Shown: positions 25,637-34,437 of the stretch, piece after piece
How the letters are laid out: the number at the start of each line of letters is the position of its first letter
Position numbering within the stretch: position 1 is the stretch's first letter
From: Hyalangium versicolor
GTDB taxonomy: Bacteria; Myxococcota; Myxococcia; Myxococcales; Myxococcaceae
NCBI RefSeq assembly: GCF_020103695.1
Contig: NZ_JAHXBF010000011.1
Location: forward strand, 362,445 to 426,444
Direction: 5' to 3'
Length of the DNA: 64,000 bases
Notes under the pieces: generated by a model
Told to the model about the DNA's origin: nothing
Seen by the model: only the letters and a program-made list of their open reading frames with translations
The model's database searches: none
Made by a program: the position numbers and the translations under genes

Positions 25637-26986
25637 GTGAGCATCAACGAGCGAACAGAGCCTGTCGAGGACCATGGGCCCACGGGCTTCAAGCTTCGAT
25701 CCCGCAAGATCCGCATCGAGGTCGTCAAGGGACCGGACATGGGCCGGAGCGTGGAGCTGCCCGCCCTGTCCGTCAGCATCGGGAGCGGCGGCAAGGGCTG
25801 TGACTTCGTGCTGACGGATCCCACCGTCAGCCGGATCCACCTGCACCTCAGGATCGAGCGGGATGCCCTCCGGGTGATCGATGCGGACAGCCGCAATGGC
25901 ACCCGGATCGACGGCACCGCCATCCGCGACGCCTACGCCCGGCCGGACTCCCTCATCGTCATCGGGAACACCACCCTCCGGCTGAGGATGCTCTCCGACG
26001 TGGTGGAGCTGCCCCTCTCCCCGCGCGACCGCTTCGGGCGGATGCTGGGCCAGAGCATCGCCATGCGCCGCGTGTTCACCTTGCTGGAGCGCTGCGCGGC
26101 CACCCTCTCCACCGTGCTCATCGAGGGAGAGACGGGCACCGGCAAGGAGCTCGTCGCGCGAGGGCTCCACGATGCCAGTCCCCGCGCGGACGGGCCCTTC
26201 CAGGTCTTCGACTGCTCCGCCGTGGCCCCCTCGCTGATCGAGAGCGCCCTCTTCGGCCACATGAAGGGATCCTTCACGGGAGCCACGGCGGACCACCCCG
26301 GCGTCTTCGAGACCGCCAACGGCGGCACGCTCTTCCTCGACGAGCTGGGCGAACTGCCCCTGGAGCTCCAGCCCAAGCTCCTGCGGGTGCTCCAGGACAA
26401 GGAGGTTCGCCGCCTGGGCTCCAACGTCTCCCGCGAAGTCGATGTGCGCATCGTGGCGGCCACCAACCGCTCCCTCCTGAGGGAGATCGACCGCAACCGC
26501 TTCCGCGAGGATCTGTACTACCGGCTGGCCGTCATCACCGTCCGCCTGCCCCCCTTGCGAGAGCGAGCGGAGGACATCCCCGTGCTGGTGCGCCACTTCG
26601 AAGAGGACCTGAACGCCCGCCTCTCGGTCCCCTCCCCGCCACTGCCAGACAGTGTGGTGAAGGAGCTGTGCTCACAGGCCTGGCCAGGCAACGTCCGCGA
26701 GCTGCGCAACGCCGTGGAGCGCATGCTCACGATTGGCCACCCCACTCCCGTCGAGGAGCAGTCCATCCCCTCCCCCGCCCCCGGAGCCCTGGGCGTCAGC
26801 CTCGCCGAGCCGCTCCTGACCGGCAGGGAGCGCGTCGTCGAGGCCTATGAGCGGGAGTACATCACGCTGGCGCTCGAGGAGACCGGCGGCAACATCTCGC
26901 GCGCGGCGACGCTGGCAAAGGTCGGCCGCAAGTTCTTCCAACAAGCCATGAAGCGCTACGGCTTGCGCGGCGACTCCGAGGACTGA
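25637..26986 (+). CDS. Sigma54-dependent activator with N-terminal FHA domain
   Basis: 449 residues from a GTG at 25637. Residues about 20-120 form an FHA domain (VSIGSGGKGCDFVL, DPTVSRIHLHL, DADSRNGTRIDG), which binds phosphothreonine. The AAA+ sigma54-interaction domain is at about 140-370: Walker A GETGTGKE, GSFTGA loop (Ser instead of the usual first Ala), Walker B DELGELP, RFREDLYYRL. A Fis-type helix-turn-helix ends the protein (NISRAATLAKVGRKFFQQAM). Myxobacteria use this type of activator downstream of Ser/Thr kinases. The last 31 bases overlap the 3' end of the convergent Ser/Thr kinase gene, which is therefore a natural candidate partner. Confidence 0.93.
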   Translation: MSINERTEPVEDHGPTGFKLRSRKIRIEVVKGPDMGRSVELPALSVSIGSGGKGCDFVLTDPTVSRIHLHLRIERDALRVIDADSRNGTRIDGTAIRDAYARPDSLIVIGNTTLRLRMLSDVVELPLSPRDRFGRMLGQSIAMRRVFTLLERCAATLSTVLIEGETGTGKELVARGLHDASPRADGPFQVFDCSAVAPSLIESALFGHMKGSFTGATADHPGVFETANGGTLFLDELGELPLELQPKLLRVLQDKEVRRLGSNVSREVDVRIVAATNRSLLREIDRNRFREDLYYRLAVITVRLPPLRERAEDIPVLVRHFEEDLNARLSVPSPPLPDSVVKELCSQAWPGNVRELRNAVERMLTIGHPTPVEEQSIPSPAPGALGVSLAEPLLTGRERVVEAYEREYITLALEETGGNISRAATLAKVGRKFFQQAMKRYGLRGDSED

Positions 26987-29900
26987 GGCCGACACATGCC
27001 CGCATTGCCCGCGCCATGAAGGCGCTCCACCTCGTCAGCGGAGAGCGAGCGCTTCCACAGCGCCACATCGTCGATGAGGCCCTTGAAGCGGCCCGAGCCC
27101 TCGAAGGAGCGGCTGCCCAGGCTCAGCGAGCCGGTGTTATCGAGCGAACCGGAACGGGCGCCAGGTGAGAAGCGGCCGACGGCGACACCATCCAGGTAGA
27201 AGGTGCCTCCCTGGGGCCGCTGGCGCTCCACGGTGACGGTGACGAGATGCCAGGATCCGTCCGCCACGAAACGGCCAGACAGGTAGTTCGTACAGGAACC
27301 GGACGGACCGCAGTTCCCCGAGCCCTTTCCATCCGCGAGCTGGAACATCAGCTGGCCTCGGTCGATGAAGAGGGAGTAGCCAGTCGCCGGTCCGATGCTG
27401 GGGGGAACCTGACTGCGCTTGTCGAGCAGCACGTCCACGTCCCGGCTGTCGCTGGTCCTCATCCACAGGCTCAGGGAGAAATCCCCCGTGCCCACGTCCA
27501 GGCCCTCCTGAGCGGGAGCCAGGAAGAAACCTGCCTCCAGGTCCAGCACACCGCGCTCCCGGCCCGCAACGAGCCTCGCCCCTGACATGAGCTTCCCCGC
27601 CTCCGTCTCCCCCACCCCCACGGTCACGTCGGGCTCATCGAGCGGATACCAGGCGCTCAGTCCGGGGGGAGGTTGAATACAAGGGAGTTCCCGAGGAGGA
27701 GGGCGCTCACGCGCGGAGATGGCGAGCTGAGCCAGAAAGAGATCGCTGTTGCCCGCTGTAGAGAGTAGCCCCAAGCCCAGATCGAGACTGCCATCGAAGA
27801 CGCCCGCGAGAATCGGATCACCCGAGAGATCCGTGTCCACGCTCGCGACATTCAGGGCGGAAGTCCCTCGAAAGCGCCGGGCCCACAAGAACTCCCCTCG
27901 TCTTCCCAGCTCGAGCAGGAAGAGATCCGAGCCCTTCCCCCCGCTTCCAGCGAAGGGCCCATCACCGAGATCGACGGTCCCTCGCACGCTCCCCGCGATC
28001 AGGAGCCCTCCTGGCGCCGTGACGGCGATCTGCCCTGAGTCCATGGACAGCGAGTCCCCCAACCGCTGGCTCCAGAGCAGCTCCCCATTGCGAGCAAAGC
28101 GTGCCAGATGAATCGCTGGTGGAGGGCTCGCCGCACCCGGCTCCGTCCCCGCGCGCACGGGCAGTGCCATGTCTCCCAGGAAGACGAGCTCGCCTTCCGA
28201 GGTGTATCGAATGGTCCAGATGGGACTCGTGTACTCGCCCTGCTCCACCGAAACCTGGAAAGGCGGCGCCCCCTCCGAGCCGGCGATATGAAGCCGCGTA
28301 CTCCACGAGGGGTGGCCCTGCGCATCGAAGACAGCCAGATAGCTGTCCCACAGGGGGCCGCCGTTCACGAGGGACTTCCCTCCAAAATCGAGCGTCCCCA
28401 GGAAGTAGCCCCAGATGGCGATGTTGCCCTCGGCGTCCACGGCGAGGGCCTCGGCCCCCTGCAGGTTCGCGTCGCCGAAGTGCCGACTCCAGAGGCACTG
28501 CCCCTCCGCGGAGAGCCTCGCCAGGAAGACATCGATGACGCCCGCGCTGGTGTGCTTCCCACAGCCAAAGTCCACGGAACCGGTGAATGAGCCCAGCAGG
28601 GTGATGGTGCCATCGGCAGCCACCTCCACAGCGGCTGCATCCATCAGATCGCCCTCTCCCCAGTCACGGCTCCACAGCGGCGTGCCATCGGTGTCGAACT
28701 GGACGAGGAAGAGCCTCGCTCCTCCGGTGCTGACATGGTGCTGAGCACCAAAGTCGAGCGTCCCCTGGAAGTCTCCGAAGACGAGCAGCCCTCCCGTGGG
28801 AACCACGGCCAGGCTCCTGGCGCGCTGGGCTTCCGTGTCCCCAAAGCGTTGGCTCCAGCGCACGGTTCCATCGGGCTCGAGGCGGGCCACGAGCAGATCC
28901 TCGTCCCCCGCGCTCGTCAGGGGGCCAGCTCCCAGGTCCACGCTGCCGCTGAACCCACCCGTCAGGAAGACGTTCCCTTGGTTGTCGCGCGCCATGCGCA
29001 CGGACTCCTGCGGTGCCGCGTCTCCAAACCGGCGGCTCCAAGCAGAGGGCTTCGGGCGCTCGGGAGAAGACTGCCGGACGGTGTCATTCCCCCCCAGCAC
29101 CAGCAGCAGGGCCGCCAGGAGCCCGATGACCCGCCGAGGCTCACGCTGATGCACGCGAGGCACTGGGGACACCGACAGGAGTTCGACCAGTTCCAGCGCC
29201 GTGGGGCGCCGCTCGGGTGCGTACTCCAGACAGCGCAGCACCGGGTCCATGAGCGCCTGCCGGCCCTCACGCCAAGGCAACCACGAGGCCTGCTCCGGAG
29301 GGGTCCTCTCCCCCGTGGAGGGAGGCAACGCTCCCGTCAGCACTTCGAAGAGGATGACACCCCACGAGTACACATCGCTCGCGGGGGTACTCTCCCTCCC
29401 TGCCAGCTGCTCCGGAGACGCGTAGCGCGGCGTCATCGCGGCCCGCCCCGTGGCGGTGAGATCCCGCGACGTCCACAGCGTCAGGGCGGTGCCGAAGTCG
29501 ACGATGACGGGCGTGTCTCCGCCGCGCATGCGGATGTTCGTGGGCTTGAGATCGCGGTGCACGCCCCCGGCGGCGTGGATGGCGGCCAGCCCCTGGGCCA
29601 GGCCCACTCCGAGCCGCCGGACCTGTTCGGGATCCGTCGAAGGCCCCCGGTCCAGCACCTCACGCAGAGAGGGACCGTCGATGAACTCGAGCACCAGGTA
29701 CCAGAGCTCCTCGTGCCGTTGGACCCGGGGCTCGAGCGGATGCACGACGTGGGGCGTGGGCTGGAGCTCCTGAACCCGGAGCAGGAGCGCGAGCTCCCGT
29801 TCCTCGAGGCGGCGCAACATGCCCTCCTCTGCCGCGAAGCGGGGCCTCAGCACCTTGATCGCGACGCGGCGCAGGGCGTGAGACAGATCGACCGCGGAGA

Positions 29901-30015
29901 AGACCCAACCGAAAGTGCCCTCCCCGACGAGCAACTCCAGGGAGTAGCGCTGCGACAGCACGTCGCCAGGGCCAAGGGGACAGGGCTCCTCCGGTTGTTC
30001 GGGCAGAGTGGACAT
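26956..30015 (-). CDS. Membrane Ser/Thr kinase with exported beta-propeller and LamG-like sensor region
   Basis: 1019 residues from the ATG at 30015; the frame upstream is open but has no further support. Hanks kinase at about 20-280: GEGTFGWVF, VAIKVLR, GVHRDLKPTNI and IVDFGTAL, followed by MTPRYASPEQL. A transmembrane segment (RVIGLLAALLLVLGG) at about 300 separates it from about 480 residues of repeats of the WSxxFGD..vDxxGNvflTGxFxGsvDlG kind (SBBP-type propeller). The C-terminus is a concanavalin-like/LamG domain (AWYPLDEP, FSLSLWMRT, YLDGVAVGRF). The propeller would lie outside the cytoplasm and act as sensor. The gene overlaps the convergent FHA activator gene by 31 bases. Confidence 0.92.
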   Translation of the reverse strand: MSTLPEQPEEPCPLGPGDVLSQRYSLELLVGEGTFGWVFSAVDLSHALRRVAIKVLRPRFAAEEGMLRRLEERELALLLRVQELQPTPHVVHPLEPRVQRHEELWYLVLEFIDGPSLREVLDRGPSTDPEQVRRLGVGLAQGLAAIHAAGGVHRDLKPTNIRMRGGDTPVIVDFGTALTLWTSRDLTATGRAAMTPRYASPEQLAGRESTPASDVYSWGVILFEVLTGALPPSTGERTPPEQASWLPWREGRQALMDPVLRCLEYAPERRPTALELVELLSVSPVPRVHQREPRRVIGLLAALLLVLGGNDTVRQSSPERPKPSAWSRRFGDAAPQESVRMARDNQGNVFLTGGFSGSVDLGAGPLTSAGDEDLLVARLEPDGTVRWSQRFGDTEAQRARSLAVVPTGGLLVFGDFQGTLDFGAQHHVSTGGARLFLVQFDTDGTPLWSRDWGEGDLMDAAAVEVAADGTITLLGSFTGSVDFGCGKHTSAGVIDVFLARLSAEGQCLWSRHFGDANLQGAEALAVDAEGNIAIWGYFLGTLDFGGKSLVNGGPLWDSYLAVFDAQGHPSWSTRLHIAGSEGAPPFQVSVEQGEYTSPIWTIRYTSEGELVFLGDMALPVRAGTEPGAASPPPAIHLARFARNGELLWSQRLGDSLSMDSGQIAVTAPGGLLIAGSVRGTVDLGDGPFAGSGGKGSDLFLLELGRRGEFLWARRFRGTSALNVASVDTDLSGDPILAGVFDGSLDLGLGLLSTAGNSDLFLAQLAISARERPPPRELPCIQPPPGLSAWYPLDEPDVTVGVGETEAGKLMSGARLVAGRERGVLDLEAGFFLAPAQEGLDVGTGDFSLSLWMRTSDSRDVDVLLDKRSQVPPSIGPATGYSLFIDRGQLMFQLADGKGSGNCGPSGSCTNYLSGRFVADGSWHLVTVTVERQRPQGGTFYLDGVAVGRFSPGARSGSLDNTGSLSLGSRSFEGSGRFKGLIDDVALWKRSLSADEVERLHGAGNAGMCRPQSSESPRKP

Positions 30016-30073
30016 GGGGCCTTGGCCACAGGCCAGTATGGCCCGGCGCGAGACCCCAGGTCCACCTGGAGGG

Positions 30074-30616
30074 CTACATCGAGCTATCGAGGGTGATCTC
30101 GAACGCGACCCTGATGCTGATGTTCCTGTGGAAGTCGATGCTGACGGTCTTCGCTTCAATGCAGGTGGTGTACTTGCCCCGCTTCGGCTTCGCGCTGTCC
30201 AGGCTCACCGGAGCCTTGATCACCGCCACGCCTGCCTCGTCGAGCAGCTGCGCGGTCCCCGTACTGGCTCCGCGGGGAAAGACGACGAACACCCGGTAGA
30301 AGCCCGTCGGCAAGCCAAAGCCCGAGAGGTAGGTGAGGCCCACGACGGTGCCGCGCGCGAGATCATCATCCGTGAGGTTGTCGAACCCAAGAATGCCAGT
30401 GTTGGCCACGAGGCCATCATCTCGCGAGGCGAAGACGATGCCGTCGGTGAGAATCTGGATGTTGTGCCGAGCAGCGCCCTCCAGCATGGCCTGCGTCAGC
30501 TCGGTGCGCAGATGCCCATTGGCCAGTTCGAGGCGGGTCGACGGGGCTGCATGGCCGATCTGCGGCACGGCGACGACTAGGGCAAACCCGATGATGAAGG
30601 ACACGATGCGATTCAT
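30074..30616 (-). CDS. Secreted protein of unknown function
   Basis: 180 residues from the ATG at 30616 with AGGAG upstream. The signal peptide (IVSFIIGFALVVAVPQIGHA) is clear. The mature part contains a stretch of beta strands (GTVVGLTYLSGFGLPTGFYRVFVVF) and two Cys-poor strands near the C-terminus. No family recognised. It lies 58 bases upstream of the Ser/Thr kinase gene in the same direction, so co-transcription is possible, and it is divergent from the next lipoprotein gene. Confidence 0.75.
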   Translation of the reverse strand: MNRIVSFIIGFALVVAVPQIGHAAPSTRLELANGHLRTELTQAMLEGAARHNIQILTDGIVFASRDDGLVANTGILGFDNLTDDDLARGTVVGLTYLSGFGLPTGFYRVFVVFPRGASTGTAQLLDEAGVAVIKAPVSLDSAKPKRGKYTTCIEAKTVSIDFHRNISIRVAFEITLDSSM

Positions 30617-30957
30617 GAATGGCTCCTGGAGCGGGTGCTTCGAGAAAGTGACGAGGTGAAGTCCTCGAGGATGTTGCGGCGCCGGTTGGTGCAGTGTCCA
30701 TGCCATGCGCCGGCTCTCTGAAGGGGGCGCATCCTCGCTGGGGCTCCCCGAGCCACTCCCCTTCGAGGTGCTTCCAGTGGGAACCACCTGCAACGGTGCG
30801 CTGCATCCAGTTGGATGCAGTGGGCTGCCGCGGCGGCGCTCGCGTTACAGAGGAGAGTCCGACTCGTTCTCACGGAAGAGCGCGCTGGTCTGGCTCTTGC
30901 TCAGCCCAAGCCCGCCGAACCCGTTGCACCCTTCCGACATTCAGGAGAACCCCAAAG
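30617..30957. other. Divergent intergenic region
   Basis: 341 bases between divergent genes for a secreted protein and a lipoprotein. It should hold both promoters. The only strong structure seen is the inverted repeat at 30801-30820. No convincing gene was found in it. Confidence 0.6.
30801..30820. promoter_or_regulatory. Perfect inverted repeat, possible operator
   Basis: CTGCATCC and GGATGCAG are perfect arms around AGTT. The site lies in the middle of the divergent region, about 140 bases before the lipoprotein gene at 30958. Either a regulator binding site or a small hairpin. Confidence 0.4.
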
Positions 30958-32286
30958 ATGAGATTCCATTTCAAGCCCTGGTCCTCACTCACCGCACTGA
31001 GCCTCGCGTTGTCCACCGCGTGCACGGGCACCGATGCGCCCGACACCGACTCCGCGTTGACCACCGCGCGCCAGGCCGTGAGCGATCTCACGGTCACCGT
31101 CGACGGGACGGCCAGCACCCACGACAAGCTGCTGGCACAGATCAACAGCCAGCCCGCATCCCTGGATGACGTGATCAAGGCGCTGGGCGGTAGCACGGCC
31201 GTGGGGAGCGAAGTCCTCTCGGACGTGAGCGGCAGCCTGGCCCCGGTGGACGGAGCGGCGAGCACGCTGTCCGCTCAGGCGCTGAGCTTCACGGGCCTGC
31301 GCAGGACCCTCGACTCCGCGACGGACACCGTGAACGTGTGCTCCACGTTCTCCGTGCGGCCGTCTCTCATCCAGGTGTGTGTCGTCCTGCCCCCCACGAA
31401 GAGCCAGAAGGATGAAGCCGCGGAGATGAGGGAGGCTCGCGCCAAGGCCGAACAGATGGCAGCGCTCATGGCCGATCTGTCCAAGCGCTACCCGGACCCG
31501 GAGAAGCTGGATCCGGATGCCTTCATGGACAAGGAAGCCGCGCAACTGGAGCAGATCGCGACGCTGTATTGTCAGGCCAGCGGTCTACCCGTTCCCTGCG
31601 ATCCCTCGCAGCGCGGAGACGCGAAGGCGGGTTCCGCGAAGGTGCTGGCCGAGGCCAAGTGGTGGAGCTGGCTCAAGGACGCGTTCAGCCGGGTGGGTGT
31701 CATCCCTCACGCAACCAGCTGCCCCTCGGGCTTCGATCTCCTGCAGTTCTACCATGACGACGAGGACCGCAATAACGCCAACAGCCACTCGGGCTGGCTG
31801 GGAGGGATTTCGCAGGGCAGCAACACCCTGTTCCGTTTCTGCAAGGTGCCAAGCTACTTCTTCCACTCCCTCGTGCCGCAGGGCGCGCAGTACAACTACT
31901 CCGTCCTGCACCTCGGCCTCTTCTGCCCCGGCGGAACGGCGCGCGTCTCCTGGCGCCAGTTCGATGACGAGGACCGCAACAACCAGAACTCGTACTCCGG
32001 CTCCAATCCCTTCCCGAACGTCAACGTGCTCGGCAGGAACTGGCTGATGGCGTTCTGCGTCCTGGATGGTGGGCCGAACTCATTCCAGATGAGTGGCTTC
32101 AACAACCTGGGCTTCAACTACGGCGTCTTCGCCCCCACCAACATGCCCTCGCCCTACAACCTGCAGGCCGGAAGCCTGTACATGGATAACGAGGACACCG
32201 TGAACCTGAACTTCTGGATCAACGGTCCGGGCCCGGGGATGTCGGGTACCACCAACACTTCAATGGGTCTGGTCCGGGTCAAGTAG
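30958..32286 (+). CDS. Lipoprotein with repeated DDEDRNN motifs
   Basis: 442 residues from the ATG at 30958. The signal peptide ends in the lipobox LSTAC. Residues about 30-130 are Thr/Ser/Ala-rich with a short coiled coil (AAEMREARAKAEQMAALMADL) after. The C-terminal half repeats a short acidic motif: HDDEDRNNANSHSG, FDDEDRNNQNSYSG and a weaker MDNEDTVNLNF. This spacing of acidic and Asn residues suggests metal binding, perhaps calcium. Six Cys in the same half could form disulfides. No known family recognised. Its 3' end overlaps the convergent YciI-like gene by 8 bases. Confidence 0.78.
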   Translation: MRFHFKPWSSLTALSLALSTACTGTDAPDTDSALTTARQAVSDLTVTVDGTASTHDKLLAQINSQPASLDDVIKALGGSTAVGSEVLSDVSGSLAPVDGAASTLSAQALSFTGLRRTLDSATDTVNVCSTFSVRPSLIQVCVVLPPTKSQKDEAAEMREARAKAEQMAALMADLSKRYPDPEKLDPDAFMDKEAAQLEQIATLYCQASGLPVPCDPSQRGDAKAGSAKVLAEAKWWSWLKDAFSRVGVIPHATSCPSGFDLLQFYHDDEDRNNANSHSGWLGGISQGSNTLFRFCKVPSYFFHSLVPQGAQYNYSVLHLGLFCPGGTARVSWRQFDDEDRNNQNSYSGSNPFPNVNVLGRNWLMAFCVLDGGPNSFQMSGFNNLGFNYGVFAPTNMPSPYNLQAGSLYMDNEDTVNLNFWINGPGPGMSGTTNTSMGLVRVK

Positions 32287-32587
32287 ACGGAGCCGGTCTG
32301 ACGATGGCCGAGGCCATGGGCAGGAGCTCGTAGCGCCCGATGGCCTGGGCCGGATCGCGCTCGAGCAGGCTGCGGAGCGCATCCAGGGACTCCGCCTCGA
32401 AGACGCCCATTCCGAAGACGCCTGCCGGGTCGATCACCGGGCCAGCGACGGCCAGCGTACCGGCCGCGAGCTGGCCCTGAAGAAACTCGATGTGCGCACG
32501 CATCGTGGCCTGCTCGTCGGCGGTCATGGTCATCATGAAGTCGGGACGAGACGGGATGAGGCGAACGAAGAAGTGGCTGGACGGCAC
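32279..32587 (-). CDS. YciI-like protein
   Basis: 102 residues from a GTG at 32587 with AGGAG seven bases upstream. HFFVRLIPSRPDF near the start, MRAHIEFLQGQLAAGTLAVAGPV and FEAESLDALRSLLERDP match the YCII fold (a ferredoxin-like dimer with a conserved His and Asp). These proteins are small enzymes or adaptors of mostly unknown function; a role like muconolactone isomerase has been proposed for relatives. Convergent with the lipoprotein gene. Confidence 0.82.
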   Translation of the reverse strand: MPSSHFFVRLIPSRPDFMMTMTADEQATMRAHIEFLQGQLAAGTLAVAGPVIDPAGVFGMGVFEAESLDALRSLLERDPAQAIGRYELLPMASAIVRPAPST

Positions 32588-32804
32588 GTGAAGGCTCCTG
32601 GGTTGGGAGGCGCAGGTTGCAACGCCGGCAGACTCCCGCGCAATCCCGGCCCACCCACCGCCTCACGCCCTGCCCCCGAAGCGAGCCCTCCCCCAGACAG
32701 CGCATGGGAAGACACTCCCGGCCAGAATGCTCCCCTGCTCGCTCCAGGAAGCAAGGCGAGAAGAGCCCTTCGGAGGTAGCGTCGCGGCCGGGGGGCATCC
32801 GAAC

Positions 32805-34397
32805 ATGTCGAACACTTCCAGCGAGCAGACAGCAGCATCCGCGCCGGGGGAGAGCGTTCCCCCACACCGGCGGCCCAAGGGATTTCTCCGGTGGATGGAT
32901 GGATTCTTCTCGGAGAAGCTGCGCCAGAGAGGGCTCGAGGAACTCGGCCGTGCCCGGGTGCTGGCAGGCACGGCGATCGCCCTGATCGTCGTCTCTGGGC
33001 TGAGCACGATCTCGTGCGTTGTGGCGGGGATGACCTCGAGCTACATCGTCGGGGGCATCATCGCGGTGAGTGGCTACATGACAGCGCTGTGCAGCTTGCG
33101 CGTGGTGTCGTCGATCCGCATCCCGGCACTGCTCCTCAGCATGTTCATGGCCATCGCCTTCATCCTGACCGCGTTCTCCGCGAATGATCCCAACCTCTCC
33201 GCGCATGCGTCGCTGATGTTGATCACGATCCTGACGGTGTACCTGCTGGGTCCGCGTCTGGGGCTCGCCACGCTCGTTCCGCTGGCCTTGCTCGCCGGCA
33301 TCGGACACCCGCTCTGGTTCCAATTCATCAACCCGAAGCCCCCAGCGATCACCCCCGCCTATGCATGGGTGATGCATCTGCTCTCCACCACATGCGTATT
33401 CGCGGGGTGGGCGGTCGGAGCGCTGTACAGCACCGGCCACGCCGCCACTCATGCCGCGCTCGAGCGGGACATCAAGGCCCGCAAGGAGGCCGAGGCCAAG
33501 CTCAGCGAGTTGCACCGCACCCTGCTGGATGTGTCGCGCCAGGCGGGGATGACGGAGATCGCCACGGGCGTGCTGCACAACGTAGGCAATGCACTCAACA
33601 GCGTGAACATCTCGATTGGCATCGTGACAGACCGGCTGCGCGGCTCGCGCATCACCAAGCTGGCCCAGGCCAGCGCGCTACTGGGCCAGCACACCACGGA
33701 TCTGCCGGCATTCCTCACCACAGACCCTCGCGGCACGGTGCTCCCGGCCTACCTGGGCAAGCTCTCGGCGCAACTGGAGGCCGAGCGCGAGTCGCTCCTG
33801 GCGGAGATGAAGGCCCTGAGCGACAGCGTGGAGCACATCAAGTCCGTGGTCAGCATGCAGCAGCGGCACGCGCGGTACGGTGGCGTGGTGGAGCAGGTGA
33901 CGGTGCCTCAGCTCATCGACGATGCCCTGCGCCTCAGCGCCGGAGCCTTCGAGCGGCTGGGAATCGACGTGCGGCGCGAGTATGCCGACGTGCCCCCCAT
34001 CGAGGTGGATCGCCACAAGCTGCTGCAGATCCTCCTCAACCTGCTGAGCAATGCACGGCATGCGCTCGTGGACAGCGGGAAGCAGGGCAAGAGCCTGACC
34101 ATCCGTGTGGCACTCTTCGAGGGAGGACAGCAGCTGCGCATCGAGGTGGAGGACAACGGGGTGGGGATCGCGCCGGAGAACCTGACGCGGGTGTTCTCCC
34201 AGGGCTTCACCACGAAAGAGAGCGGCCACGGCTTCGGGCTGCACATCAGCGCCCTGGCCGCCCAGGAGCTTCACGGCCGGCTCTTCGCGGCGAGTGCCGG
34301 GCCCGGGCACGGTGCCACCTTCACGATCGAGATTCCCTTCCAGGCAGCGCACGCCCCCGGGCCGACGGCCCCCCCCGCTGAACCTGCCCCGGATTGA
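32805..34397 (+). CDS. Membrane sensor histidine kinase
   Basis: 530 residues from the ATG at 32805, chosen for its position before the first hydrophobic block; an in-frame ATG at 32727 lacks a ribosome site. Residues about 50-215 hold five to six transmembrane helices. A coiled coil leads into the phosphoacceptor box ATGVLHNVGNALNSV, followed by a dimerisation region and the HATPase_c domain (DRHKLLQILLNLLSNARHAL, EDNGVGI, GHGFGLHISALAAQ). The H-box and the ATPase motifs closely resemble those of the two giant hybrid kinases in this window. No response regulator is adjacent, so it is an orphan kinase. The signal is unknown. Confidence 0.9.
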   Translation: MSNTSSEQTAASAPGESVPPHRRPKGFLRWMDGFFSEKLRQRGLEELGRARVLAGTAIALIVVSGLSTISCVVAGMTSSYIVGGIIAVSGYMTALCSLRVVSSIRIPALLLSMFMAIAFILTAFSANDPNLSAHASLMLITILTVYLLGPRLGLATLVPLALLAGIGHPLWFQFINPKPPAITPAYAWVMHLLSTTCVFAGWAVGALYSTGHAATHAALERDIKARKEAEAKLSELHRTLLDVSRQAGMTEIATGVLHNVGNALNSVNISIGIVTDRLRGSRITKLAQASALLGQHTTDLPAFLTTDPRGTVLPAYLGKLSAQLEAERESLLAEMKALSDSVEHIKSVVSMQQRHARYGGVVEQVTVPQLIDDALRLSAGAFERLGIDVRREYADVPPIEVDRHKLLQILLNLLSNARHALVDSGKQGKSLTIRVALFEGGQQLRIEVEDNGVGIAPENLTRVFSQGFTTKESGHGFGLHISALAAQELHGRLFAASAGPGHGATFTIEIPFQAAHAPGPTAPPAEPAPD

Positions 34398-34437
34398 AGC
34401 TCAGACGGGGCCGCCAGCATTCCCGCGGCGGTGGAGC

